DNA from: Prevotellaceae bacterium
GTDB lineage: Bacteria; Bacteroidota; Bacteroidia; Bacteroidales; Paludibacteraceae
DNA length: 41,603 bases
Assembly (NCBI GenBank): GCA_020636695.1
Contig: JACJXJ010000012.1
Location: 1-41,603, forward strand
Direction of reading: 5' to 3'
The position numbers and the translations under genes are program-made. The notes below the pieces were generated by a model that was not told the origin of the DNA, did not search any database, and saw only the letters and a list, made by a program, of their open reading frames with translations. Shown piece after piece: positions 8,002-17,663 of this stretch (position 1 is the first letter of the stretch; every line of letters begins with the position of its first letter).

Positions 8002-8023
8002 ACTATCGTTGTTTTGTAATGCG

Positions 8024-8446
8024 TTAATTGTTCAGAGCTTTTGTCCGTTTCCAAAGTAAAAAACCGTTTCCGGCTTGTAAGAAACCAAATGCTAAATAGA
8101 TATTTGATAAAAAGTTAAAGCCGAAAATAAGATATTCTACTAAAATCCAAAGCATTAAAATGATGCCGCATGCCAAACCTGCCAAAGCTCCCCAATGGTG
8201 TTTTTTGGCGAGTAAAATGAAAGCGACGGTATTTGTTACTCCATTTACAAGTAATAAGACGATGCCAGACCAAATGAAATCTTGGAAAAAAACATCTGCC
8301 AATGGTAACTGTTGTAATAACGGTAACAATGGCTCCATGCCCCATTTTACACCAGTTGGGTCAATAAACATCATGGCAGCTCCCCAATAGGCTCCCAAGC
8401 CTATAAAAGCGCTCCAAAATAGTTGCCATTTACGTAAATGTTTCAT
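8024..8446 (-). CDS. Four-span membrane protein of unknown function
   Basis: A 140-residue protein with about four hydrophobic segments (around residues 9-27, 55-80, 84-105, 108-130). It is polar at both ends and has no recognised catalytic motif. I do not recognise a family. It lies 12 bp after the DUF4837 lipoprotein gene and 22 bp before pdxA, clearly inside the operon. The hydrophobic pattern and spacing support a real gene; its function cannot be read from sequence. Confidence 0.75.
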   Translation of the reverse strand: MKHLRKWQLFWSAFIGLGAYWGAAMMFIDPTGVKWGMEPLLPLLQQLPLADVFFQDFIWSGIVLLLVNGVTNTVAFILLAKKHHWGALAGLACGIILMLWILVEYLIFGFNFLSNIYLAFGFLQAGNGFLLWKRTKALNN

Positions 8447-8458
8447 GTATGAATCGAT

Positions 8459-9487
8459 TTATTTTTTCGGTGTAATCACCACTTCGTTTACTTCTTGTGG
8501 CATTTTGAAGGAATAAATCATAGCTTCCACTTGTCGGATTAAATTCCGTTTGTCGCGTCCTGGTGCGAATACAAATCCTTCGATGGTGATTAAGCGATTG
8601 TTGATTTCGTCAAGGCGTGTGTGGCTCACAAAAGGTCCACCCATCACTTCACCATTTTTCATTTCCCACAAACCGCGGATTTCAGCACAATAACTATTAT
8701 TCAGCCAAATTTCTTTAAAAACAGGAGGCTCAAACGCATAAGCAGTGCCCATATACGAACCTTTAACAGAACCAGGTATGTGTGCTTGTAACATCGAATC
8801 GCGTTTGGCAAGCAACGCTTTTTCGGTCAATTGTTTTTTATCCGTGTATGGATAGCTATAAATGAGTATGTCTTGGCGTGCAACTGCGCTACCATTCGAC
8901 ATCCATATAAAATCTTGAGCTTCGTTATATTTGTTTAAACTAGTTGGCACAGCTATTTGTCCACCAAATTTAGTATAAACCTTATTAAGCGCTGTATTGT
9001 TGATACTGCTTTTTAAGAAGTCTATTTGACGTGTGCGTTCTGCTTCCACTAAATAATTACTAATTTCAGTTCCTTTTGAGGCTAAAATAGAAGCTAAATT
9101 TTGCGCCGTGTTCGATGTGATGAGTACAATGGCTTGTGAATTGGCCCATCTATTTTTCACGAATTTAATAGTGGCTTTTGTGTATTGCGTAGAATCAATT
9201 TCCACCATGACGATGTTACGCGTTGGACGTAGTAAATTGTCGAATTGGTCTTGTGATACGCGCGAAATAGCAAACATCGGTTCGGCTTGAGGAATACAAG
9301 GCATATCCGCAGCTAATAAATCGAATAAGGCTTTACCGCCTTCTGTGCGCCAATCTTTTTCGTCTATAACTACGAGCACTTCGTATGCTGCTCCTGTGGC
9401 GTTTGGTAATAACAATCCACTATTACGACAACCACTTAATGCCACGGCTGCTACTATCAAAGGGAAAATCATTTTTTTCATAATCAA
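8459..9487 (-). CDS. DUF4837 family lipoprotein
   Basis: A 342-residue predicted lipoprotein. The signal peptide ends in ALSGC, with the lipidated Cys at residue 20; an ATG two codons in may be the real start. The body matches the Bacteroidetes DUF4837 family (AYEVLVVIDEKDW near the start, NRWANSQAIVLITS in the middle, GRDKRNLIRQVEAMIYSF near the end). The function is unknown. Its place between rlmN and pdxA is the arrangement I recall in other Bacteroidales. Confidence 0.88.
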   Translation of the reverse strand: MIMKKMIFPLIVAAVALSGCRNSGLLLPNATGAAYEVLVVIDEKDWRTEGGKALFDLLAADMPCIPQAEPMFAISRVSQDQFDNLLRPTRNIVMVEIDSTQYTKATIKFVKNRWANSQAIVLITSNTAQNLASILASKGTEISNYLVEAERTRQIDFLKSSINNTALNKVYTKFGGQIAVPTSLNKYNEAQDFIWMSNGSAVARQDILIYSYPYTDKKQLTEKALLAKRDSMLQAHIPGSVKGSYMGTAYAFEPPVFKEIWLNNSYCAEIRGLWEMKNGEVMGGPFVSHTRLDEINNRLITIEGFVFAPGRDKRNLIRQVEAMIYSFKMPQEVNEVVITPKK

Positions 9488-9528
9488 TCAGTTTAAATTA
9501 TTGATAGGTCTGATTCTGAATGTTGGTT

Positions 9529-10575
9529 TTATTCGGCGTTTGGTGCAAGCGTATTAGAGCTTAATAGACCACATGCTGCCAAAATATCTTCGCCACGTGA
9601 GCGACGAATGGTACAGATGACGTGATTTTCGGTTAAATAATCGCGAAACCAAACCATTTTTTCGGCCGATGGGCTATGTAATGATACATTAGGAATGGCG
9701 TGGAATTTAATGAGATTCACACGACAAGGCAGCCCGTTGAGCAAACGCACAAGTTCACGCGCGTGACGTGGTGAATCGTTCACGCCTTCGAACATAATAT
9801 ATTCAAATGATACGCGTCGTTGATGCGAAAAATCATGTTTTTTGAGCTCTGCCACCACTTTTTCAATGGGGAAAGCTTTCTCTGTTGGCATTAACGCCAA
9901 ACGTTCTTCACTAAATGGATTGTGTAAACTGATAGCGAGGTGAGCCTCTGAGCGTTCCAAAAATTGTTTCATACCAGGAATAAGTCCCACGCTCGACACC
10001 GTAATGCGGCGTGGACTCCAACCAAATCCCCAATCTGCCGTTAGAATGTCTAACGTTTTGAGCAGTTCTAAGGTATTGTCAAACGGCTCTCCCATGCCCA
10101 TAAATACAATATTGGTGAGCGTGTCACTTTCGGGAATCGCACAAATTTGATTCATAATGTCGGTGGCGGTCAAGTTGCCGCTCCAGCCTTGTTTCCCAGT
10201 CATGCAAAACACGCAATTCATTTTACAACCTACTTGGCACGATACACACAAGGTGGCACGATCTTCTTCTGGAATTAATACCGTTTCTATCGCACCTTTT
10301 GGTGTTGAAAATAGGTATTTTTTAGTGCCATCTTCAGATGTCACTGTTTGACCAGGTGTTTGTAATCCAATGGTGTATTTTTCGCTTAATAGACCGCGAT
10401 TTTTCGCTGAAATATTGCTCATGTCGTCGATAGAAGCCACGCGTTTCACATACAACCAATTTGCTATCTGTTTGGCCGTAAAAGTCGGCATGTGGAGCTC
10501 TTGCACAATAGCTTGTAGCTCTGTTAATGTTTTGCCGAGTAGGGCGGGTTTTTCTATCATCATCTGAGTTGACAT
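9529..10575 (-). CDS. rlmN: Dual-specificity RNA methyltransferase RlmN
   Basis: A radical-SAM enzyme that methylates C2 of A2503 in 23S rRNA and A37 in tRNA. The CxxxCxxC cluster is Cys117-Cys121-Cys124 (CKMNCVFC), GEPFDN provides the SAM-binding Gly-Glu motif, and the C-terminal Cys in EDILAACGLL is the catalytic partner that forms the methyl-enzyme intermediate. Its 348 residues match the family. It is the first gene of the operon that runs to pdxA and has its own promoter. Confidence 0.97.
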   Translation of the reverse strand: MSTQMMIEKPALLGKTLTELQAIVQELHMPTFTAKQIANWLYVKRVASIDDMSNISAKNRGLLSEKYTIGLQTPGQTVTSEDGTKKYLFSTPKGAIETVLIPEEDRATLCVSCQVGCKMNCVFCMTGKQGWSGNLTATDIMNQICAIPESDTLTNIVFMGMGEPFDNTLELLKTLDILTADWGFGWSPRRITVSSVGLIPGMKQFLERSEAHLAISLHNPFSEERLALMPTEKAFPIEKVVAELKKHDFSHQRRVSFEYIMFEGVNDSPRHARELVRLLNGLPCRVNLIKFHAIPNVSLHSPSAEKMVWFRDYLTENHVICTIRRSRGEDILAACGLLSSNTLAPNAE

Positions 10576-10596
10576 TATTACTGTTTTTGTGACTTA

Positions 10597-10626
10597 CAAA
10601 GGTACAATAAAATATGTATTATCAAA
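10597..10626 (-). promoter_or_regulatory. Promoter of rlmN operon
   Basis: Minus strand: TTTG (10626-10623), an 18-nt spacer, TACCTTTG (10604-10597; perfect TAnnTTTG). The ATG lies 21 nt downstream. Confidence 0.7.
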
Positions 10627-10664
10627 ATAGCGTTTTTAGTGATAAATGAGGCATTTGCACAAAA

Positions 10665-10695
10665 AAAGCTGGTTCTGTAAAATAGAACCAGCTTT
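10665..10695 (-). terminator. Terminator of the first outer-membrane barrel gene
   Basis: A 12-bp perfect stem (AAAGCTGGTTCT / AGAACCAGCTTT) with a 7-nt loop; the minus strand continues into a T-run. It is 20 bp after the stop at 10716. Confidence 0.9.
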
Positions 10696-10715
10696 ATGAA
10701 TTGATAAATGATGTT

Positions 10716-11195
10716 TTAGAAACGATAGCGGATACCCCATGCGATAGCTCCATAGTATAAACCACCGTCGTAGAAACCTATGTTGCCAGATCCAAATCTA
10801 GGGCCAAAAATTGGACGCCAGTCTAATGATAAACTCAACGGGAAATCAAAATTGTATTCAATACCAAGGCGACCAGCTACGCCAACATAACCATAATTGC
10901 CCCAGCCCCAAAGCCAAGAATAACCAGCTCCGGCACCTACGCCTGCATACCAATTCCAGCTACCTGCTTCCTTCCAACTGCTGATAGGGAAAAGCCAATC
11001 GTAAGTAGCAGCAGCTTCAATGCCCGAAAAAGCAGGTAACCCAACTTCCAATTCTAACATATTTTTCTCACCCATGTTGTGTTGGTATGAGAAATCTGCA
11101 CCATAGCCCAAACGAGCACCAATGGCACGTTTTTGCGCGTTAACGGCAACTGCCGAAATAGCTATTAAAGCTACTAAAACGAGTAATTTTTTCAT
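10716..11195 (-). CDS. Small outer-membrane beta-barrel protein (paralogue 1)
   Basis: A 159-residue protein with a signal peptide (MKKLLVLVALIAISAVAVNAQ) and alternating hydrophobic/aromatic strands ending in an aromatic residue (IRYRF), typical of an eight-strand-size outer-membrane barrel. It is rich in Gly, Trp and Tyr (WYAGVGAGAGYSWLWGWG). It is clearly paralogous to the next gene upstream: both share a YDWLFPISSW-like motif, WNWYAGVG, GRLGIEYNF and DWRPIFGP. Each has its own promoter. No specific function can be assigned; porin-like or structural roles are possible. Confidence 0.8.
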   Translation of the reverse strand: MKKLLVLVALIAISAVAVNAQKRAIGARLGYGADFSYQHNMGEKNMLELEVGLPAFSGIEAAATYDWLFPISSWKEAGSWNWYAGVGAGAGYSWLWGWGNYGYVGVAGRLGIEYNFDFPLSLSLDWRPIFGPRFGSGNIGFYDGGLYYGAIAWGIRYRF

Positions 11196-11238
11196 GTTTT
11201 CTAAAATTTAGTGAATATTAAAAAATGAACTAATAGTA

Positions 11239-11269
11239 CAAAGGTAGTTAAATTTATTTAGCTTCCAAT
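11239..11269 (-). promoter_or_regulatory. Promoter of barrel paralogue 1
   Basis: Minus strand: ATTG (11269-11266), a 19-nt spacer, TACCTTTG (11246-11239). It lies between the two paralogues, so each is transcribed separately. Confidence 0.75.
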
Positions 11270-11297
11270 AATTCAAAGCAAAAAAATGAAGGATATT

Positions 11298-11813
11298 TTA
11301 ATCATTCAGGGTTACTGTTCTGTCGACACCGTGTTGTTGGTGGAATAGATAACGGAGAGATAGCCCTAAAGCACTTCTTACTAACCCTTCTCCGTTAAAA
11401 CTTACAGCTACACCATTCCATGCAGGCCCAATCAGTGGGCGATAGTCGATGGAAATCTGCATCGGAAACCAAAAATTATATTCCATGCCAATTCGTCCTG
11501 CGACTCCAATGGTTGTATTAGAAAATAGATAAGCTCCTGCGCCAAGACCTACGCCAGCATACCAATTCCACGTTCCACGTTTTTGCCACGAAGTGATGGG
11601 AAATAGCCAATCGTGTGTAACTACGGCTTCTACACCTACCGATGAGAGCGATAAACCGAGTTCTGCTTCGAGCATTGTTTTTTCGGTTAATTGATGCTGG
11701 TAAGAGACCGCTTCACCAATATAAAAACTACGACCACCAAGCGCTCGTGCTTGTGCACATAACGTGGTGCTGGCAAATATTGTAACAATTACTAAAACGA
11801 GTGTCTTTTTCAT
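11298..11813 (-). CDS. Small outer-membrane beta-barrel protein (paralogue 2)
   Basis: A 171-residue paralogue of the neighbouring barrel, with signal peptide MKKTLVLVIVTIFASTTLCAQ and the shared motifs SYQH, THDWLFPITSW, WNWYAGVG, GRIGMEYNFWFP and DYRPLIGP. The C-terminus extends about 15 residues past the aromatic LRYLF end (HQQHGVDRTVTLND), unlike paralogue 1, so the barrel end is followed by a short polar tail. It arose by tandem duplication (inference from similarity and adjacency). No hairpin terminator is visible after it. Confidence 0.78.
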   Translation of the reverse strand: MKKTLVLVIVTIFASTTLCAQARALGGRSFYIGEAVSYQHQLTEKTMLEAELGLSLSSVGVEAVVTHDWLFPITSWQKRGTWNWYAGVGLGAGAYLFSNTTIGVAGRIGMEYNFWFPMQISIDYRPLIGPAWNGVAVSFNGEGLVRSALGLSLRYLFHQQHGVDRTVTLND

Positions 11814-11838
11814 AACGTGTACGTTTGGTTAGATGCTG

Positions 11839-11869
11839 CAAAGATATAATGATCCTTGTGATTGACAAT
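11839..11869 (-). promoter_or_regulatory. Promoter of barrel paralogue 2
   Basis: Minus strand: ATTG (11869-11866), a 19-nt spacer, TATCTTTG (11846-11839). Confidence 0.75.
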
Positions 11870-11903
11870 AAAATGCGCGATTTATTTAGAACTAGAGATA
11901 AAA

Positions 11904-11934
11904 AAAGAGCGTTTCGAATTTCGAAACGCTCTTT
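11904..11934 (-). terminator. Terminator of the T9SS cargo gene
   Basis: A near-perfect palindrome (AAAGAGCGTTTCGA / TCGAAACGCTCTTT, very short loop) flanked on the minus strand by a T-run, 23 bp after the stop at 11957. Confidence 0.9.
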
Positions 11935-11956
11935 ATAATCATTGATGTGAATAAAC

Positions 11957-12631
11957 TTATTTCACAGCAATTTTTTGAGTTTTGTTGCCTACTTTCACAA
12001 CATAGATACCTTTCAAGTTACCGTTTTGTTCTGTAACATCCATACCTAAGATAGTGTAGATACGACCGTTTTCAGCACCGTAGATAGTACCATTGTTAGC
12101 ATAAACTGACATAGAAGTCACTTGATCAATGCCTACAGGAGCGTCGTTTACGTATACAGTAATGCTTTTTACATAAACACGTTTTGTAACTGCAGCAATT
12201 GCAATTTCAGTTAATTTAGAACCATCTAATGTAAATGTTTTGTCTTCAAATGTAGTAGATAAATCAGTAGTAGCAGTTCCGTTGTCAAATCTATTAGCAT
12301 CAGTTCCATAAACGGCTGCGTTAACAACAATTTTAGTTGCATTAACCTGAGCTGCTTCAGCTAAATTCAAAGTAAATGTACCTAATTCTTTAGAAGAACC
12401 TAATTTAACACCAGTGTCGGCTTTACCAACATAACATTTTACAGCACCAGTTACACTTTCAATGTTTTCTGCACCCGTAGCTACTAAATCTGCAACGAAA
12501 GATGCTGATTTGTCAACAGTTCCGTCAGTTGTACCTGTGGCGTTGAAAGTGATGCTATAAGCCACAACTTCTGCAGCACTAGCAAACATTGTAGCGCATA
12601 AAGCAGCTACCAAGAAAGTAATTTTTTTCAT
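11957..12631 (-). CDS. Secreted protein with a T9SS type A C-terminal sorting domain
   Basis: 224 residues: a signal peptide (MKKITFLVAALCATMFASA), a Thr/Ala/Asn-rich beta body (about 20-160), then a type IX secretion C-terminal domain over about the last 50 residues with IYTILGMDVTEQNGNLKGIY and VVKVGNKTQKIAVK, the pattern NGxL-xxGIYVVKVGNKxxKxxVK. Such proteins are exported by Sec, cross the outer membrane by T9SS and are released or surface-anchored. The body matches no enzyme family I recognise and is short for a T9SS cargo. It has its own promoter and terminator. Confidence 0.85.
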   Translation of the reverse strand: MKKITFLVAALCATMFASAAEVVAYSITFNATGTTDGTVDKSASFVADLVATGAENIESVTGAVKCYVGKADTGVKLGSSKELGTFTLNLAEAAQVNATKIVVNAAVYGTDANRFDNGTATTDLSTTFEDKTFTLDGSKLTEIAIAAVTKRVYVKSITVYVNDAPVGIDQVTSMSVYANNGTIYGAENGRIYTILGMDVTEQNGNLKGIYVVKVGNKTQKIAVK

Positions 12632-12723
12632 AATACGATAAGGATTAAATAATTAATAAATAAGATATAATTTAGTTTTGTTTCAGTCTGCTTTGTAGCA
12701 TACAAGTGTTTACAAAGTAGAGG

Positions 12724-12755
12724 CAAAGATAAAGTATCTTTTTTGAACTTCCAAA
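12724..12755 (-). promoter_or_regulatory. Promoter of the T9SS cargo gene
   Basis: Minus strand: TTTG (12755-12752), a 20-nt spacer, TATCTTTG (12731-12724), a full consensus match. The 5' UTR is about 85 nt. Confidence 0.8.
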
Positions 12756-12826
12756 TAAATCACCAATTAATTTTAAATTATATACTACTACTTCTCTTAA
12801 ATGCTTAGTGATAGAGGCATCACATA

Positions 12827-12859
12827 AAAAAACCTCACCAAGCAATGGTGAGGTTTTTT
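12827..12859 (-). terminator. Terminator of secDF
   Basis: A 14-bp stem (AAAAAACCTCACCA / TGGTGAGGTTTTTT) with a 5-nt loop, A/T-rich on both sides, so it can act in both directions. It lies 21 bp past the reconstructed secDF stop. Confidence 0.88.
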
Positions 12860-12879
12860 TGATTATGATAATAAAACCA

Positions 12880-15800
12880 TTATTTTTCAGCTAGTTCTGT
12901 TTTTTTGAGTTTCTTTTTACGTAACTCGTACATAATAGGTGACGCAATAAATAATGAAGAGTAAGTACTACAACCACAATCCTAACAATAAGGCAAATAC
13001 AAATCCACGGATAGTTTCACCGCCAAATAGGAAAATCGCCATTAATACAATTAATGTACTGAACGAAGTACTAAATGTACGACTCAATGTGGAATTTAAA
13101 GAGAGGTTAATTTGTTTTGCTAGATTACGTTTTGGATACAAATGTATGTTCTCGCGAATACGGTCGAAAATAACCACTGTATCGTTAATAGAGTAGCCAA
13201 TTACAGTTAAAATAGCCGCAATAAATGCTTGGTCTATTTCTAATGAGAACGGCATTATACTATAGAAAAGCGAATAAGCTCCCAAAATTATTAGCACGTC
13301 GTGAGCTAATGACACAATCGCTCCAGCTGAAAATGCCCAATTACGGAAACGAATCAAAATATAAAGTCCAATAGCTATAAGCGATAAGAAAATAGCCCAA
13401 ACAGCAGATGTTTTGATGTCGTCAGCAATAGATGGTCCCACTTTTTGTGAACTCTGAATGCCATAGTTTACTTCATTGGCGTCGTCCGCAGAAACTGCGT
13501 AAGTACCATCGCTTATAGTGTAGCGTTCCACAAACATTTGGCGGGTTATGTGGTCGTTCAAATAAGGTTTTAAGCCGTTAAATAAGAGCGTTTCTATTTG
13601 ATCATCTATGGAGTCATTATTTTCTGCTACAGCATAGTTGGTCGATATGCGTATTTGATTTTCATTTCCCATAGTAATGACACTCGTTTGAGCTTCACCA
13701 AATACATTTGATAATGTTTCTCGTACGTCATCTGCATTTACGGCTTGTTCAAAACGTACCACATAATTACGTCCACCTGAAAAATCAATACCTTGTTTCA
13801 TCCCACGGAATGATAATGATACAATAGCCGTAATAATAAGTACACTCGATATTACATAACCCACTTTACGCAATTTTACAAAATCGATGTTGGTATTTTG
13901 GAACCAGTTACGTGTAATGCGTGTAGTGAATGGTAAATGCATTTCTTTTTCGCGTTTTGCAATGCGTTCAAAGATTAAACGGCTAATGAATACAGCTGTA
14001 AATACAGAAGTGACGATACCGATAATTAATGTGGTAGCAAAACCTTGAATAGGGCCTGTACCAAAATATACTAAAATGATACCTGTGATTAAGGTGGTCA
14101 TCTGTCCGTCTATAATTGCAGATAATGCATTGCTATAACCTTCTGAAATAGCTTTTGCTAAATTTTTACCAGCTTTTAATTCTTCGCGAATACGTTCGTA
14201 AATAAGTACGTTCGCATCTACCGCCATACCCATAGTTAATACGATACCCGCAATACCTGGCAATGTCAATACAGCTTGGAAAGAGGCTAATACGCCAAAT
14301 AAGAAAAATACATTTAATAACAATGTGGCATCCGCAATTAGTCCAGGAATAACGCCATAATAGAAAATCATGTAAAGTTATAACAAACGCAATCACAAAT
14401 GAGATTAAACCACTGTGAATGGCTTCTTGACCTAGTGATGGACCAACAACGTCTTCTTGTATGATACGTGCAGGAGCAGGCATTTTACCAGATTTTAATA
14501 CGTTAGCTAAGTCTTTTGCTTCGTCGTTGGTAAAACGACCTGAAATTTGTGAACTACCACCCGTGATTTCAGTATTTACAGTTGGGTAAGAGTATACATA
14601 ACCATCTAGGACAATAGCAATCGATTTACCAATATTTTCTTTTGTTAAACGAGCCCATGTTTTTGCGCCTTCAGCATTCATTTTCATATTTACTGTAGCG
14701 GCGTTTGTAAACTGGTCAAAATCGGTATTGGCATCAGTTACTACGTCACCTTCTAATGGTGCACGGCCGTCACGGTTTGAAACCTTAATAGCTACGAGTT
14801 CAAAGGCTAATTGTTTAGCTTTTTCGTCTATTGGTTTTACTGTCCATTTGAGCGATAAATCACGAGGTAAAATTTCTTTTACCTGTTTCATATTCAACAT
14901 GGCATTTACCTTGGCGGTGTCTGAAGAGAGTACAGCTCCTACGGCAGGACCACGGCGACCTTGATAAATATTTAAAACTCCAAATAAAGGATTGTTTTTC
15001 TTGAATTCAGCTAAACGTTCTTCGGTTGCTTCATTGGTAGTGGTTGAATCTTTTTTCAACGAAGCAGCTAATGAATCTAATTCATTGGTTGGTTTTGCTG
15101 GTACTTCTGGTTTTACTTCAACTTTAGCGGTTGTTGTAGTGTCCGATTGTTTTGCTTTATTTAAATCGCGGAGAATATCGTTAGCTTGTGATAGAACGCC
15201 AGTTAATTCGGCAGCATCGTATGTTTCCCAAAATTCAAGATTGGCTGAACCTTGTAAGAGTTTACGTACACGTTCTGGCTCTTTGATGCCAGGAAGTTCT
15301 ACGAGAATACGTCCTTGTACATCTAATCGTTGAATATTAGGTTGAACAACACCAAAACGGTCAATACGAGAACGCAATACGTTGAAAGAATTATCAATAG
15401 CGCTATTTACCTCTTCTTCTAAAACTGACATTACATCGGCATTTGAAGAGTTGATTTTTACACGTTCTTTAAGTTCGTAGGTGCTGAAAACGGTAGAAAG
15501 TTTAGCATTAGGATCTAATTTTTCAAATTCTTCTTGGAATAGAGTTAAGAAAGCCGTTCCTGAGGTTGCTTGACGAACTTTAGCGTTAGCGAGTGCTTGG
15601 TTAAAAATTTCAGACGTGTTGTAACCCGAAAGTGCACGAAGAATGTCTGGTACTGAAACTTCTAAAGTGACGTTCATACCACCTTTTAAGTCAAGTCCAA
15701 GGTTAATTTCTTTTTCGTGGCATTCTTTCAGGGTAAATCCTAACCATTTTTCTTCGCCCGAAATTTCTTCAAGATATTCGTAATATTTCTGACTATCGCC

Positions 15801-15920
15801 TTGTGCTATTTCTTTTGCTTGTTTGTCCCAATAGTTGGTGACAAAGGTAAATGATAGGTAGAAAAGGCATACTAAAGCCAACGAAATTGCGAAAAATCTT
15901 ACAAATCCTTTGTTTTGCAT
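12880..15920 (-). CDS. secDF: Protein translocase SecDF fusion, two apparent frameshifts
   Basis: SecDF is the proton-driven inner-membrane accessory of the Sec translocon; in Bacteroidetes SecD and SecF are one chain of about 1000 residues. The SecD part (15920 to about 14380) has the first transmembrane segment, the LGLDLKGGMNVTLEV motif and the large periplasmic P1 domain. The frame then shifts inside a transmembrane helix near 14372-14380 and continues as YYGVIPGLIADATLLLNV, GMAVDANVLIYERIREELKAG and the SecF half (GIDFSGGRNYVVRF). A second shift near 12970-12985 moves to the C-terminal frame, ending LRKKKLKKTELAEK at 12880. Each shift restores a normal SecDF sequence, so both are probably sequence errors in an intact gene. 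Confidence 0.93.
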
Positions 15921-16250
15921 GTTGTAAAAATTTAGTATTTAATAAAATTATAGTTTGATTCTAAAATTAGCGTGCAAATATAGCCTTTTTTTTGATATGG
16001 CTACTTATTTTTACACAGATTTTACCCCGTTTTTTTTTGACCGCTCATTTGTTTTAAAAACATCACAAGTTGGTTTTTGTTTTAAATATTTGATATTTAA
16101 TAGATTAAAAATTTATCACAATAAAAAATAGGAGCGTATCGTTATGGTAGATAATTCTATTATTTTTAACTTGTTGTGATGAAGTGGGCACATCGTTAGC
16201 TCATGTTCTGTGAGTTATAAAAAAAAGATGTACCTTTGCACTCTTTTAGA
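15921..16250. other. Divergent intergenic region secDF / HD gene
   Basis: About 330 bp, AT-rich, with no gene. It holds a minus-strand -7 box TATATTTG (15982-15975) for secDF, without a clear -33, and the plus-strand promoter of the HD-lpx cluster at 16207-16238. Nothing else convincing was seen. Confidence 0.6.
16207..16238 (+). promoter_or_regulatory. Promoter of the HD-lpxD-lpxC/fabZ-lpxA cluster
   Basis: TCTG (16207-16210; 3 of 4 to TTTG), a 20-nt spacer, TACCTTTG (16231-16238; perfect -7). It gives a 5' UTR of about 90 nt to the ATG at 16332. Confidence 0.7.
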
Positions 16251-16331
16251 ATGGGTTTAAGTTTGTTTCTTTTGCAAATTATTAAAAATAAGATTGTTAC
16301 ACTTGATTTGATCCAGTATGTTAAAATAACT

Positions 16332-17563
16332 ATGAGTGCTCATAACAAACGCAAAATAATAAACGATCCAGTTTTTGATTTATCAACGTGCCGAATGATT
16401 TTTTGTACGATATCATTCAGCATCCTATTTTTCAACGTTTGCAGCGTATCAAACAGTTGGGTTTAGCCTCGTTTGTTTATCCTGGGGCACAGCACACGCG
16501 GTTTCAACATTCGTTAGGCGCTATGTATTTGACTCACGAAGCCATTAAACAATTGCGTCAAAACGGACAGGAAATTACGCCCGAAGAGGCTGATGGCGTA
16601 TTAGTAGCTATTTTGTTACACGATATTGGACATGGACCCTTTTCGCATGTGCTCGAAAATACCTTGGTAAGTGGTATTTCGCACGAGGAAATTTCGTTGC
16701 GTTTGATGCAACAAATGAATAGTGAAATGGATGGTAAACTGACATTGGCTATTCGTATTTTTCAAGATCAATATCCGAAGCATTTTTTACATCAATTAAT
16801 TAGTAGTCAATTGGATATGGATCGCATGGATTATCTTCGTCGCGATAGTTTTTTTACAGGCGTAACCGAAGGCGTTATTGGCTCGGCTCGGTTGATTAAA
16901 ATGTTGGATGTGTATAATGATCAGTTGGTCATAGAAGCGAAAGGTATTCACTCGATTGAGAATTTTTTGATTGCGCGACGTTTTATGTATTGGCAAGTGT
17001 ATTTTCACAAAACGGCCGTCGCAGCAGAGCGTATGTTGATTAAAATTTTAGGTAGGGCCAAAGAATTAAGCTTAGCTGGTGAAATGCTTTTTGCTACGCC
17101 TGCATTAGCTTATTTTTTGACACAATCAGTGACTGCTGAAACGTTTGATAAGCAGTCTGAAACATTGGCTCACTTTATTCATCTCGACGATTCGGATATT
17201 TTGTCGGCTATCAAAGTATGGTCTGATCATAGCGATGTGGTATTGTCTACGTTGAGCCGTCATTTTATCAATCGTAAATTATTTAAAACAACCACCTGTG
17301 AACCGCTCTCGGATTCTGAACAGGCTGATTTGTTGGCGGCTTATAGCAATCATTTTGGCATTTCGGAGCACGAGGCATCCTATTTTTTTGAAGCGCGTAC
17401 TATAGCCACAAGCACTTACGATTTTTCCGACGCTCAAATTCTTATTTTATTGAATGATGGTCAAGTGAAAGATGTGACTCAAGTGTCTGATATTTTGGAC
17501 GCTGCCATGTTGAGTCGACAAGTAGAGAAATATTATTTATGTAAATTTCCATTATTTTCATAA
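16332..17563 (+). CDS. HD-domain phosphohydrolase (dGTPase-like), one apparent frameshift
   Basis: A metal-dependent HD-superfamily phosphohydrolase of about 410 residues. The start MSAHNKRKIINDPVF at 16332 is followed by an apparent single G loss near 16377 (GGATTT read as GATTT), after which the frame continues NVPNDFLYDIIQHPIFQRL. Catalytic-type motifs: HTRFQHSLGAM, HDIGHGPFSHVLE (the HD pair) and LDMDRMDYLRRDSFFTG. This family commonly precedes lpxD in Bacteroidetes, as here. The substrate is probably a nucleotide but is not proven by sequence. An in-frame ATG at 16251 would add 27 residues; I prefer 16332 because it matches family N-termini. Confidence 0.88.
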
Positions 17564-17585
17564 ATGGATGCAACGTTTTAATGTG

Positions 17586-17630
17586 GAAGTGCGTCTATGG
17601 AACATAGACCCGTTATTGTAACGGCGCTTC
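17586..17630 (+). other. 45-nt cloverleaf (three-way junction) between the HD gene and lpxD
   Basis: Outer stem GAAGTG (17586-17591) with CGCTTC (17625-17630, one G-U pair) enclosing two perfect hairpins: GTCTATG-GAA-CATAGAC (17593-17609) and CCGTTA-TTG-TAACGG (17610-17624). It ends 33 nt before the lpxD ATG and starts 22 nt after the HD stop. It lacks tRNA features and a T-tract. Possible roles: mRNA processing or stability element, translational control of lpxD, or a mobile-element scar. The role is inference. Confidence 0.55.
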
Positions 17631-17663
17631 TAATTAAACTGAACGAATAATTAAAATTAAGTA

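Noticed and set aside
12968..15920. Separate secD and secF genes, or programmed frameshifting in secDF
   Set aside because: The break lies inside a conserved transmembrane helix rather than at the SecD/SecF boundary, there is no slippery heptamer plus pseudoknot, and similar breaks occur in many unrelated genes nearby.
17586..17630. Cloverleaf as a degenerate tRNA
   Set aside because: Only two inner hairpins, no T-loop TTCRA, no anticodon arm of 5 bp with 7-nt loop, and only 45 nt.
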